Shown: positions 16,035 to 24,801 of the stretch, piece after piece
Layout of the letters: each line of letters begins with the position of its first letter
How positions within the stretch are numbered: position 1 is the first letter of the stretch
Assembly: GCF_900114875.1 (NCBI RefSeq)
Contig: NZ_FPKW01000006.1
Coordinates: 124,001-188,000, forward strand
Length of the DNA stretch: 64,000 bases
From: Chryseobacterium limigenitum
Lineage (GTDB): Bacteria > Bacteroidota > Bacteroidia > Flavobacteriales > Weeksellaceae
Direction of reading: 5' to 3'
Position numbers and translations under genes: made by a program
Notes under the pieces: model-generated
Told to the model about the DNA's origin: nothing
Seen by the model: only the letters and a program-made list of their open reading frames with translations
The model's database searches: none

Positions 16035-16706
16035 TTACATGCTGGAATTGTAGTATCCGTTTTCTACGCAGAAGCGTATGAGATGGAGTTTTGTTTTCAA
16101 TCCGAGCTTTTCGGTAAGCCTGTTTATATAGGTATCGATTGTCCTTGTGCTGAGATTTAATTTTTCTCCTATTTCTTTGTTACTGAAGCCTTCATAACAG
16201 AATTTCATCAGCTGAATCTCGGTAGAAGAGAGTTCTCCCTGGCTCTTTTTCTGTCTGTCCATATACTCCTGAACGGCCAACGGCTGCTGTTCCCACTCTC
16301 TGGAATAAGCTTCGTAATCAAATGTATTGGATGCAATTTGGCCTTTCACAATATCTTTTATGACACTGCTTTTTTTCTGGCAATAAAAAGTATTTGGGAT
16401 TTTTGAAAGGATTTCCGCCATATCTTCCTGATAAGTTCCGGAATAGGTGATAATCGGGGTCTCAGAATTGCTTTTTCTGATGTATTTTATGGCTTCGATT
16501 CCGCTTAATACCGGCATAAAAAGTTCAATAATGAACACGTCTTCCTGTCTTCTATAGATCCTGTTTACAAGCTCGTGGCCGTTGTTACAGTCATTGAGAA
16601 GCATGTAAAAAGGGTTTTCCATAAGCGTTTTGATCATTATTTTTTTAAAATAAAAATCACTGTCCGCTATAGAAAATCGTACGGTATTAGTTAATAGTTT
16701 ACTCAC
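16035..16706 (-). CDS. LuxR/NarL-type response regulator with Glu at the phosphorylation site
   Basis: 223-residue regulator with a receiver domain (about 8-130) and LuxR-type helix-turn-helix (about 155-217, LSSTEIQLMKFCYEGFSNKEIGEKLNLS, continuing through the recognition helix). The phospho-acceptor strand reads VFIIELFMPVLSG, so Glu61 (codon GAA on the minus strand) replaces the usual Asp, while the following MPVLSGIEAI context is typical. Asp15 and Asp17 of the acidic pocket are kept, and a Lys pair (CQKKS) sits near the conserved Lys. Asp-to-Glu here often mimics constitutive phosphorylation. It is divergent from the T6SS operon starting at 16886, so it is the best local candidate for a T6SS regulator. 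Confidence 0.87.
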   Translation of the reverse strand: MSKLLTNTVRFSIADSDFYFKKIMIKTLMENPFYMLLNDCNNGHELVNRIYRRQEDVFIIELFMPVLSGIEAIKYIRKSNSETPIITYSGTYQEDMAEILSKIPNTFYCQKKSSVIKDIVKGQIASNTFDYEAYSREWEQQPLAVQEYMDRQKKSQGELSSTEIQLMKFCYEGFSNKEIGEKLNLSTRTIDTYINRLTEKLGLKTKLHLIRFCVENGYYNSSM

Positions 16707-16831
16707 TTTAATATCGATTTGGTGTAAGATATTTAAAATTTAGAGGCCTAATGTATGAAAAACTTATTAAAGTGAAAATTAATCTTAAATTAAATAACAT
16801 AACAGCATTATTTAACTAAATAATTTAAATA

Positions 16832-16860
16832 TTGTGCATAAAAATTTTTTTTTATATTTT
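16832..16860 (+). promoter_or_regulatory. Candidate promoter of the tssO-P-R operon
   Basis: TTG at 16832-16834, 18-base spacer, TATATTTT at 16853-16860, close to the Bacteroidota pattern TTG-N17-23-TAnnTTTG. The ATG at 16886 is 26 bases downstream. The TTG is also the first codon of an in-frame upstream extension, which argues against translation starting there. Confidence 0.5.
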
Positions 16861-16885
16861 CACTGGCCAAACAAATCACAAACAT

Positions 16886-17422
16886 ATGTCTTCGAATAGG
16901 GAGAAAAAATTAAACAAATCAGACGTTAGAATAGGCATTTGGAAGTTTGTTCTATCTTTTGTCGTCTTATCAGCCGTTTCTTTCACCAGTGTGTTTTTCT
17001 TTTTTAAAAGTTATGACATCCAAAGGGAAGGAATTAAAAAACAGGCAGACGATTACCGAGAATTACTTACCCGCAGCGACCTGCTGAGGACTCATGTAGA
17101 CAGCATCTTATACCGTATGGATCAGCTTGATATAAGCAAGGTTGATAATGATATTTTCCTTAAAAATTATATCATGGACAATGTACGGGATGCCAAAAAC
17201 ATCATGGGAAAAGACAGTGCGAACAACTTTAAGCATTATTCAATTTTGATGAAACAGATAGAGCCGATGCTGGCTTTAAAGAATCAGATCGTGGGTATTT
17301 CTTATAAGGAACAGACTGCATTGAGGGACTTAAGCGAGTGTCGAGGCAAAGTCGGGATTGCAAATAATGAACTCAGATTAGACCCAACAAGGAAATTTAC
17401 CGGAAGTAGAAGAAGAAAATAA
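16886..17422 (+). CDS. T6SSiii TssO-like membrane protein, copy 1
   Basis: 178-residue protein with one N-terminal transmembrane helix (about residues 17-41, FVLSFVVLSAVSFTSVFFFF) and a long mostly helical domain after it, probably periplasmic. It is predicted to be a structural part of the T6SS membrane complex in Bacteroidota (TssO family), named by size, topology and position before tssP and tssR. The C-terminus is basic (RRRK). The ATG at 16886 is preferred: the upstream extension overlaps the promoter. Only 11 bases separate it from the second TssO-like gene, which shares its topology, so the two may form a heteromer. Assignment to TssO rather than another T6SSiii subunit is moderately sure. 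Confidence 0.65.
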   Translation: MSSNREKKLNKSDVRIGIWKFVLSFVVLSAVSFTSVFFFFKSYDIQREGIKKQADDYRELLTRSDLLRTHVDSILYRMDQLDISKVDNDIFLKNYIMDNVRDAKNIMGKDSANNFKHYSILMKQIEPMLALKNQIVGISYKEQTALRDLSECRGKVGIANNELRLDPTRKFTGSRRRK

Positions 17423-17433
17423 ACACAGAAACT

Positions 17434-17958
17434 ATGCAGGGACAAATCACATTATCAAAAAAGGAAAGGCATTATCAGTTTATTTATTTATTATTAATGC
17501 TTTTCGCAGCAATCTTATTTTTAGGAATTATTTTTCTGAAAGGTTTTGAATCTCCATTTTCCGATGAAGACATTATTTCTGTTCAGAATCTGGAGCAGAA
17601 AGCGAAATTCGATCAACAGCAAAAAGCTACCCAAAGAGTCCTAGACAGTACATTTACGCAGATCAACAGACTTACCAATGAGGTTCCTCAGCCTTTTGAG
17701 GAAAATAACATCATGAACGGAATCAATGATGTAGCCAATTCATTTGAAAATGCGGATGTATTAGATATCAGAAAGGAAGCGTATCCTCAGATCGCAAAAT
17801 TTTACAAAATGTTCTTCGACGATAAAAAAGTTATTTCAAGTAAAACTGAAAACATAAAGAATTTTGAAAAACAGTTTGAGGAATGCTCAATAGGTTTTAA
17901 AGAAAAGAAAAGCCAGCTTTTTCAGCGTGAAAATGCCTTAAAGGCAAGAAACCAATAA
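17434..17958 (+). CDS. tssO: T6SSiii TssO-like membrane protein, copy 2
   Basis: 174-residue protein with one transmembrane segment (about residues 17-35, FIYLLLMLFAAILFLGIIFL) and a helical, coiled-coil-prone periplasmic part (DQQQKATQRVLDST, then KNFEKQFEECSIGFKEKK). It fits the TssO family of Bacteroidota T6SS, an inner-membrane component of the trans-envelope complex that stands in for the TssJ/L/M complex of proteobacteria. It is cotranscribed with the preceding similar gene and with tssP, 42 bases downstream. The two copies have low sequence identity but equal size, topology and order. Confidence 0.65.
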   Translation: MQGQITLSKKERHYQFIYLLLMLFAAILFLGIIFLKGFESPFSDEDIISVQNLEQKAKFDQQQKATQRVLDSTFTQINRLTNEVPQPFEENNIMNGINDVANSFENADVLDIRKEAYPQIAKFYKMFFDDKKVISSKTENIKNFEKQFEECSIGFKEKKSQLFQRENALKARNQ

Positions 17959-18000
17959 TCAAAATTCAGAAAATTACAAAACACATCACAATTATTAAAT

Positions 18001-18909
18001 ATGAATTATTTTCAAAAAAACAAAAAGAACATTATCATTGGTGTTATTGCAACTTTGCTCATAGCAGCCTTGGTTGCCTTGTGGTTGCAGAAGAAAGTTA
18101 TACACTCCGCCGATGACATTGTGGGAGTGGTGTATCCGTCTTCTCTCAAAGTAGGAGATACGCTTTTATTTGAAGATAAAACCCAGTTCGCAAAAACCAA
18201 AAGATGGAATTTTGGTGACGGTACAACTTCTGATAAAAGCACAGGGTTTCATTTTTACAATAAACCGGGATATTACTCGGTAACGCTTATTGTGGATAAT
18301 AAATATTCCAAATCTTTCCCCGTAATGGTGTCTGCAAGAGGAATTCCGAAACCAAAAGATACAACAAAGGTAAAAACTTTGATCGATGCGCAATCTCAGG
18401 CCATGCAGTTTGAAAATGTTCAGTTCCGTGCGGTTTCTGATGCCAAACAATTCACTTGGAAATTCGGAGAAACAGGAAATATTGACTCCAAAGACAAACT
18501 GGCGATTTATTCTTACAAAAAACCGGGGGATTATGTCGTTACATTGTACACCGACGAAAGTGCTGAACCAATTTTGCATCAAATAAAAGTTCTTCCTGCC
18601 TATGACGCTTTGGAAGAAGAGGTAAGTGTAGAAGATGCTTATGCTAAAATTGATAACGATTTTAAGTATCATTTACAGCAGATCGCGAACGGAAACAGTT
18701 TCAACACGCATTACAATTATCTGTTGAGAACGTATCTGTGTAATAACGAAAATACAGTGGTAAAAGTAAACGACAGCAAAGTAAATAATTTTTACATGTA
18801 TTGTGCGGGACTTCAGTTTGACAAAAACAATGTCATCCAGACTGTAAAAGTGAATTTTGATGATACGCAGAACTGTGTAACCAAAGTTGATATTAATCAA
18901 AGCAAATAA
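18001..18909 (+). CDS. tssP: T6SSiii component TssP with two PKD domains
   Basis: 302-residue inner-membrane-anchored protein. One transmembrane helix (about residues 10-29) is followed by two PKD beta-sandwich domains, recognised by WNFGDGTTSD with the later HFYNKPGYYSVTL, and by WKFGETGNID with YSYKKPGDYVVTL. The C-terminal domain (about 205-302) contains two or three Cys that might form disulfides in the periplasm. TssP is one of the Bacteroidota-specific T6SS subunits. It lies between the TssO-like genes and tssR, 40 bases before tssR. Confidence 0.8.
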   Translation: MNYFQKNKKNIIIGVIATLLIAALVALWLQKKVIHSADDIVGVVYPSSLKVGDTLLFEDKTQFAKTKRWNFGDGTTSDKSTGFHFYNKPGYYSVTLIVDNKYSKSFPVMVSARGIPKPKDTTKVKTLIDAQSQAMQFENVQFRAVSDAKQFTWKFGETGNIDSKDKLAIYSYKKPGDYVVTLYTDESAEPILHQIKVLPAYDALEEEVSVEDAYAKIDNDFKYHLQQIANGNSFNTHYNYLLRTYLCNNENTVVKVNDSKVNNFYMYCAGLQFDKNNVIQTVKVNFDDTQNCVTKVDINQSK

Positions 18910-18949
18910 TCGTCCTTTCGGGCGCACCAATCATAAAAGATAAATTAGG

Positions 18950-21349
18950 ATGAGAAATAAACTTCCTCTAGCAGCATATTACATAGGAGTTTCTGTATTA
19001 TTAACGAGTTGCCAGGTAAAACTGCCGTCGAAAAAAACTCCGGAGCCTTCACAATACGGACAGGTTGATAACTCACCGGTTGTCAATGGTTTTCCTAAAA
19101 AATCAGTGCCGTGGATCGCTATTTCAGACAGATCCAGAAATACTGCCTATCTTGATAAAAGTGATGAAAAATCATATAAAGAAGTTAAGTTTTTAGAGCC
19201 GTTAATGGTTCTGAAACACCGTGACGGAATGGTAAAAGTAGCAGAATATATTCCTGATGCTTTAATGAAAAAAGTTTCGTCTAAACAAATCAAAACCTAC
19301 GGCTGGATCCCGGAATCTGATCTTCTTCTCTGGAGTAATTCTTTAAAAAGCGAAAAAACAGGTTTTCCTGTAAGAGTAGCAGTATTGCCGAGTAACAGTG
19401 ATGTTATTAAAAGCTCGGAGAGATATTATAAGAATGATTCGATCATGGTATTTAATTCGCCAAGTCTGATCGAACAGGCAAATGTTAAGATCCCGAACGG
19501 GCAAGTTGTTTACATCTACAAACAGGCCGAAAACAACAAAAGATTTCTGGTTGGTAAAAGACCATCGGTTGATATGGATAGTATCAGCACGAGCCTGTAT
19601 GGATGGGTGAGCTCAAATGTAATCTCGGCATGGGGCGAACGTTCTGCTGTGAAAATGAAAAATACAACAGGAGTTTCAGAAACTGCTTTAGGTTTGCATG
19701 AAGGTTCTCCGGGCGGAACCGATGTCGAGAACAGAACTGCCGTTCTTCTTACCGATGTCAACAAAAGAACGCCTCTTGAAAATATTTATCCGGTAACCTT
19801 GCCTTTAAATAATGCTCCGACGGCGGACTCTAAAACAAAGTATTTCACTAATGTTTTAGATTACAGTAAAAACTATGTTTTCAATGTTTTGGGCGAGCCG
19901 ATTTACTTCGATCGTTACAGAGAAATTACAGAAAAAAATAAAAAAATCAATATTGTTTTTGCTTTAGACATCAGTGCTTCGAACGCGCCGTATGCTCCAA
20001 TTGTAAAATCATTATTACAGGATCTTCAGCTTAGATTTGAAAAACCGTCTTACTTCAATAATGTGAAATATGGAGTTGTTTTGTTTAAAAATAATTCTTG
20101 TGGAGACAATGTAGCAGTATCAAATTTAAGTACAGATTACAGCAAGATTACAACATTCATCGACCAAAAAACGAATGAAATGAATTGCCCTAGCAATAGC
20201 GGTTATCAACCTGTAAATGAAGGTTTGATGGCAGCCGGAAATCTTCTTTCAAATGTTCCGGATGAGACGAATATTGTTATCACTGTCGGAACTTCTGCCA
20301 ATCAGGGCGGAAATATGTACGGAGTGATCAATTCCCTTACTCAGGCTCAGGCTAGATTAATTATGTTCCAGACAAGCGCAAGATCATCAGATACTTATAA
20401 TGATTTTGTGTTGCTTTCCGAAAGTGTTGTCACCAACACTGCTAAAAATATTGCTGAACTTAAAAAACAGAAGATCATCAATCAGAATGATGTTTTAACG
20501 AAGAATAATTTCAGTCTTGTAGAAGGAGATGAAGGTTTTTTTTCATTAAATTATCCAAAACAGAGTATGTCTCAAGGTTTCGTTATTTTCCCGAAAAAAG
20601 GGGATATCGCAACGCCGGGCTATCTTAAAAAATCTGTTGACAGTTTAATCGCTCAGGTTACTTTAGATAATGAAACTTTAGATAAATCATTAAATGATTA
20701 TTTCCACTCTTCAGTTGGAGCCGGAAGAACCGATGTTGATCTAAAATATAAATATCTTTATCCGGGACTTACAAATCCGGTTCCTGCAGGAATTGCAGCT
20801 CAGTTGATCAATTACGGAAGTCCGTTTTTAGTGAAAGGTTTCATTCCAAAAGAATTAAAAGAGTTTAAGCCAGGCCTTGAAAAAGGTATTTTGATCTCCG
20901 AAACGGAATATGATAACTTAAAAGCTTTCTACACCGAGGTTTATCTTAAAACAGGCGCTGAAAGAGCAGATTTCAATCAGTCAAGTGCAATTAATGAATA
21001 TATCAGGTTGCTGAAAAAGTATAATCCTACCAATAAATTTTTGGATAAAAGTGATTTATATGAACAGCCAATGTCTTATGCAGTGGGCGTAAGTACCGGT
21101 TTTGACAATTCTGAAGAAGAATTGATGTCAAAATACAAGCTCAAAGGCTGGAAAAAATCTAAGATCATTACCAATGAAACGGCAAGAACCTACTTCCGTC
21201 ATTATAAAGATCTGGCAGACAGAATGCTTACGCACAGAAATAATCCGGCGGTAAAAATTCAACAGAACGGACAAACATTTTATTGGTTAAATGAGTACTT
21301 TATGCCAACCATGATGCCGGTTGAAGAACCTGAATATACTAAACATTAA
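18950..21349 (+). CDS. tssR: T6SSiii component TssR, VWA-domain lipoprotein
   Basis: 799-residue lipoprotein (lipobox LLTSCQV near residue 21), probably anchored in the outer membrane and facing the periplasm as part of the T6SS trans-envelope complex. An SH3-like region occurs before residue 300 (KVAEYIPD, YGWIPESDLLL, LYGWVSSNVI). A von Willebrand factor A domain (about 330-500) carries the metal site DISAS in NIVFALDISASNAPY. The C-terminal 250 residues are helical and end near MPVEEPEY. TssR is specific to the Bacteroidota T6SS. It closes the tssO-O-P-R operon; a strong terminator follows. Confidence 0.85.
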   Translation: MRNKLPLAAYYIGVSVLLTSCQVKLPSKKTPEPSQYGQVDNSPVVNGFPKKSVPWIAISDRSRNTAYLDKSDEKSYKEVKFLEPLMVLKHRDGMVKVAEYIPDALMKKVSSKQIKTYGWIPESDLLLWSNSLKSEKTGFPVRVAVLPSNSDVIKSSERYYKNDSIMVFNSPSLIEQANVKIPNGQVVYIYKQAENNKRFLVGKRPSVDMDSISTSLYGWVSSNVISAWGERSAVKMKNTTGVSETALGLHEGSPGGTDVENRTAVLLTDVNKRTPLENIYPVTLPLNNAPTADSKTKYFTNVLDYSKNYVFNVLGEPIYFDRYREITEKNKKINIVFALDISASNAPYAPIVKSLLQDLQLRFEKPSYFNNVKYGVVLFKNNSCGDNVAVSNLSTDYSKITTFIDQKTNEMNCPSNSGYQPVNEGLMAAGNLLSNVPDETNIVITVGTSANQGGNMYGVINSLTQAQARLIMFQTSARSSDTYNDFVLLSESVVTNTAKNIAELKKQKIINQNDVLTKNNFSLVEGDEGFFSLNYPKQSMSQGFVIFPKKGDIATPGYLKKSVDSLIAQVTLDNETLDKSLNDYFHSSVGAGRTDVDLKYKYLYPGLTNPVPAGIAAQLINYGSPFLVKGFIPKELKEFKPGLEKGILISETEYDNLKAFYTEVYLKTGAERADFNQSSAINEYIRLLKKYNPTNKFLDKSDLYEQPMSYAVGVSTGFDNSEEELMSKYKLKGWKKSKIITNETARTYFRHYKDLADRMLTHRNNPAVKIQQNGQTFYWLNEYFMPTMMPVEEPEYTKH

Positions 21350-21365
21350 TAACGTATAATATTGA

Positions 21366-21400
21366 AAAGCAGAAATTTATTTCTGCTTTTTTTATTTTTT
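21366..21400 (+). terminator. Terminator after tssR
   Basis: Perfect 10-bp stem (21366-21375 with 21380-21389), 4-base loop, then TTTATTTTTT. It shows that the DUF4280 gene starts a new transcription unit, and rules out the long open frame from 21362 as its true start. Confidence 0.88.
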
Positions 21401-21442
21401 AGCGTAAAATTTTTATCTTTATACAACCCAAATCATACAAAT

Positions 21443-21946
21443 ATGTCAGATCAATCATCACCTCATGACGGCAAGCACTTTGTCGTTCAGAAAGGCAAGG
21501 CTGAATGCAATCAGGGAAATCAGTTTCCTCAGTATAAAGTCACGGCTCATAAACAGCATTATTGGAATGATTCTGAAGGAAGTGCAGATTATCTTGCCGT
21601 AACAGAAGACGATCTCCAGTTCAATCCTCCCGGGCCAAGTTTTGGTCAGTGTAAGTTGAAACCTAGCTCAGGAGGGTATTTGCCATGCTCATATTCTCCG
21701 GCAGGAAAATGGCAGAAAACCTACGACAAAGTGAAAGTAATGGATAAAAAGATCGTTACCGAAGAATCAGAGCTGCAATGTGTTATAGGAGGAAAGATTA
21801 CGATAAAAGATCATGGTCAGCGTGGAGAAATGAGCAAGGATAACGTAAAAAATGCGGATAGCAAAACGGTTCAGCATATCAATCCGCTTGTGAAAATAGA
21901 CGACTTCAAAGAGACAGTTGAAGAAAGTGAAATAGATGCTTATTAA
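21443..21946 (+). CDS. PAAR-like DUF4280 protein
   Basis: 167-residue cytoplasmic protein of the DUF4280 PAAR-like family, expected to cap the VgrG spike and link an effector to it. Family signs are the spaced Cys residues (AECNQG, GQCKLKP, LPCSYSP, LQCVIGG), GKWQKTYDKV and the closing IGGKITI. The ATG at 21443 is chosen because the upstream in-frame region encodes the tssR terminator. It is followed 20 bases later by the peptidoglycan hydrolase gene, so the pair is probably an adaptor or tip protein with its cargo. Confidence 0.82.
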   Translation: MSDQSSPHDGKHFVVQKGKAECNQGNQFPQYKVTAHKQHYWNDSEGSADYLAVTEDDLQFNPPGPSFGQCKLKPSSGGYLPCSYSPAGKWQKTYDKVKVMDKKIVTEESELQCVIGGKITIKDHGQRGEMSKDNVKNADSKTVQHINPLVKIDDFKETVEESEIDAY

Positions 21947-21966
21947 CTCTTAAAAAACTTTCTGAT

Positions 21967-24801
21967 ATGTCTAAACAAGGAGTTTCAAAAATATCAGGGA
22001 ATCCTGCTCCCAAAGTAGGAGAAAAGACCCTGTATACAATTGCGGGATGGTATCCGTCGACACCAAAAAATAAACAGAATCCTGCATTGGTAACCTGGGA
22101 GTTATTTAAAAAACGTTCCAACGGAAGTTTTACCACCACCAACATCAAAAAAAAAGGTGATGGCAATTTTACTTTCGGAGAAGTAGCTTCAAAGCATACT
22201 TACCGCTTGGAAGCATATCTTTATGAGCCTGAAGGTAAGGGTTCCACAACCATTGATATTACGCCGCAGCCATCCGGAGTTCCAAAAATTAATAAAGTTG
22301 AATTACATTATATTGATGATTCTAAAGGAGCTGTTTTTAGTTATACCGAAAAATTGGTTGCCAAGGCTCAGTGTGTAAATCTTATAGGGGAGAAACTCTT
22401 ATTCACACTTTGGGAAGATGACGCAAAAGGGGAGGGGCATAATTCAAACAACCTTTTTGTTGACAGTAAACAAGCTATTGTAGGAAAAAATGGTATGGCA
22501 ACCGCAGAGTTTCTTTTAACGAAAGCTTTAATGCAGAAAGCCTCAAAAGGAGAAACAGATCCTGAAAAAATGGAGTTTTATGTAATGGTTGAATATTATA
22601 AAAATAAAAAGCATGCTACCGCTAATATCGACGTAAAAAATCCCGAACATAAACATAAACCTGCAGAACAGCCAAAACCTGCCCCAAAAGCACCTGCTTC
22701 TGAACCTCAGGGCAAACAGCCTCCCAAAACAAAAGATTCACCTGTAGGACAGGAGCCTGAAGCTAAAGCAGAAACTAAAGGCACAGTTGAACCTCAGAAA
22801 CCCGCCACCCAGCCGAAACCTGAAGGCAAAAGTACCAGTGTTGTGGATAATGTAAAAGTAGAAGGTCTTTTGGATGCTTATTTTGCTAAAGAAGAATTTA
22901 AAAAAGAGACTTCAGAAGCTGCGGGACAGCATCAGTACACATTCCAAAGCAATAATAACAATATTGATAAAGATAAAATTGCCGGAATCATTAAAGCCAG
23001 AGTGGATGATTTGGTTAAAAATGATAAAAAATATGCTAAACTTGAGGACATCAAAACTGCACTCACGCAAACTTCGTATAAAAAAGGTGAAAGTATTTCT
23101 GTAAATTTATACAAACTTGGCCCCGAATTCGTAAGAATCAACAACGCGCCTCTGGAAGAGGAAGTGTATGTGGTTGCCAGAACGATGTTGTTGGATGGTA
23201 AAGAAGTCAGTATTAATATTAGAGAAAAAGATGCAATTTTAGTTGAAAAAGATGCAAATTTACCGGTTTTAGAAGGTAGAGAAAATGGGAATGAAATTAC
23301 AACCTTAAAAGCTACTGCTCAAGGCGGCTTAGCAAAAGTAAAAATAAAACTCCGCCCAAAATCTGATGAAAATTTAGTGACTTGGAAAGATAAGTTAAGC
23401 GGAATAAAAGACGGAACTCATACGTATAAATTCGGAAGCAATGGCAATAAGACAGCAACGGCAGAACAGAAAAAGAAAATAGCAGGCATTGTTGCCAATA
23501 AAATTAAGGATGAACTTGAAAAAGAGAAAAAATTTCCGAAAATAGAAACCATCGAAAAGGCTTTGACCAATGAGGTTTATAATAAAGATCAGGAGATAAC
23601 TTTCGATGTTTATAAAAGTGTGACAGAATATCTTTGGCTGAAAGCAGAATGCACAGGAGATATTAAGAAACATAACGGAGAATTCCTGAAAAAAGATGGC
23701 GCTTATTTTGAAATTGGCAAGAAATGTGAATGTGAAGCAAGAATCAGAGCATTTATGAGAATGCTTAGGGTAGGAGAAGGTACAGAAGGTGAAAAAGGCT
23801 ACACAACACAATATAGCGGAACACAGTTTTCAGATATGACCAAACATCCTGAAAATGTGATCACAGCCGGGGATTATTCATCTTCAGCAGCCGGAGCTTA
23901 TCAGATAATGAGATACACCTGGTGGTGGCTGAAAGGAGAACAACTGACCAAAGACAATAAGAAAGCCGGAGTCTATGAAGAAGCTCACGATTATATTAAA
24001 AAATATTCGGTGCCGGACTTTACTGCAGAATCGCAGGACAAACTTTGTATTTTGATTCTTAAACATAAAAGAGCAGGAAGTTTACCATTAATCACGAAAA
24101 ATCAGGTAAAAGAAGCATTGGAGCAATATGGAAGTTATGAATGGGCAAGTTTACCGCCGGGAAGGTACGGACAGCCTGCTCAGACAATGACTGCCGCTTT
24201 AGAAAAGTATGATAAGTTTTTAAAAGAAGAATTGGGCGGTACTACTGATCTACATCTTAAAAAAGGATTTTTAAAAGAATTCGGAATTCAGTGTAACTGC
24301 GGAAAGATCGGTGGAAGCTCAGAATGGCACAATCCTTTGGATAATATGGAGTTAAGAGGATGGTATTCAGATACACAATGGTCACCAGGGAAAAGTGATT
24401 ACCATGGAAGAACAGGTGGTAAGCATGATGGTTTAGACCTGTATGCTCCTGTAGGAACGCAGATATATGCCTGTGTTGACGGGGAGATCACTTATTTAGA
24501 AGATCCCAACGGATACGGAAACAGAACATTTTTAGAAGGTAATTATAACGGACAAAAATATTTTTTCATGTATTGTCACCTTTCAGAATATACAACAGGT
24601 CAGGTAAGTGCAGGAGATCCGATCGGAAAAACAGGACAGACAGGAAACGCAAGCGGACAGGCTGCAAAAATGGCTCACTTACATTTTGAGGTCAGAAAAG
24701 AGAAGATGTCGAAACCATCTTTTAATCCGCTTACGGAAATTACAGAATTAGGAACGGATGTTAATGTAAATCCGGACCAAAACAACCAAACAGGAACATA
24801 A
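21967..24801 (+). CDS. T6SS effector: bifunctional peptidoglycan hydrolase (GH104 lysozyme plus M23 peptidase)
   Basis: 944-residue protein without a signal peptide, so delivery by the T6SS is likely. In order: two beta-type N-terminal domains (about 1-100 and 103-225), a Pro/Lys/Glu-rich linker (228-285), two copies of a 60-residue motif (about 318-382 and 483-547), a GH104 muramidase domain like lambda endolysin (about 587-765) with the catalytic Glu in RVGEGTEG, then SAAGAYQI and SLPPGRYGQ, and a C-terminal M23/LytM metallopeptidase (about 800-925) with HDGLDLYAP and HLHFEV metal ligands. It could cut both glycan strands and peptide crosslinks in a rival's periplasm. The next gene starts directly after its stop and is the immunity candidate. 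Confidence 0.85.
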   Translation: MSKQGVSKISGNPAPKVGEKTLYTIAGWYPSTPKNKQNPALVTWELFKKRSNGSFTTTNIKKKGDGNFTFGEVASKHTYRLEAYLYEPEGKGSTTIDITPQPSGVPKINKVELHYIDDSKGAVFSYTEKLVAKAQCVNLIGEKLLFTLWEDDAKGEGHNSNNLFVDSKQAIVGKNGMATAEFLLTKALMQKASKGETDPEKMEFYVMVEYYKNKKHATANIDVKNPEHKHKPAEQPKPAPKAPASEPQGKQPPKTKDSPVGQEPEAKAETKGTVEPQKPATQPKPEGKSTSVVDNVKVEGLLDAYFAKEEFKKETSEAAGQHQYTFQSNNNNIDKDKIAGIIKARVDDLVKNDKKYAKLEDIKTALTQTSYKKGESISVNLYKLGPEFVRINNAPLEEEVYVVARTMLLDGKEVSINIREKDAILVEKDANLPVLEGRENGNEITTLKATAQGGLAKVKIKLRPKSDENLVTWKDKLSGIKDGTHTYKFGSNGNKTATAEQKKKIAGIVANKIKDELEKEKKFPKIETIEKALTNEVYNKDQEITFDVYKSVTEYLWLKAECTGDIKKHNGEFLKKDGAYFEIGKKCECEARIRAFMRMLRVGEGTEGEKGYTTQYSGTQFSDMTKHPENVITAGDYSSSAAGAYQIMRYTWWWLKGEQLTKDNKKAGVYEEAHDYIKKYSVPDFTAESQDKLCILILKHKRAGSLPLITKNQVKEALEQYGSYEWASLPPGRYGQPAQTMTAALEKYDKFLKEELGGTTDLHLKKGFLKEFGIQCNCGKIGGSSEWHNPLDNMELRGWYSDTQWSPGKSDYHGRTGGKHDGLDLYAPVGTQIYACVDGEITYLEDPNGYGNRTFLEGNYNGQKYFFMYCHLSEYTTGQVSAGDPIGKTGQTGNASGQAAKMAHLHFEVRKEKMSKPSFNPLTEITELGTDVNVNPDQNNQTGT

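Noticed and set aside
21362..21442. N-terminal extension of the DUF4280 protein resembling a signal peptide
   Set aside because: The hydrophobic codons come from the T tract of the tssR terminator; the family start fits the ATG at 21443.
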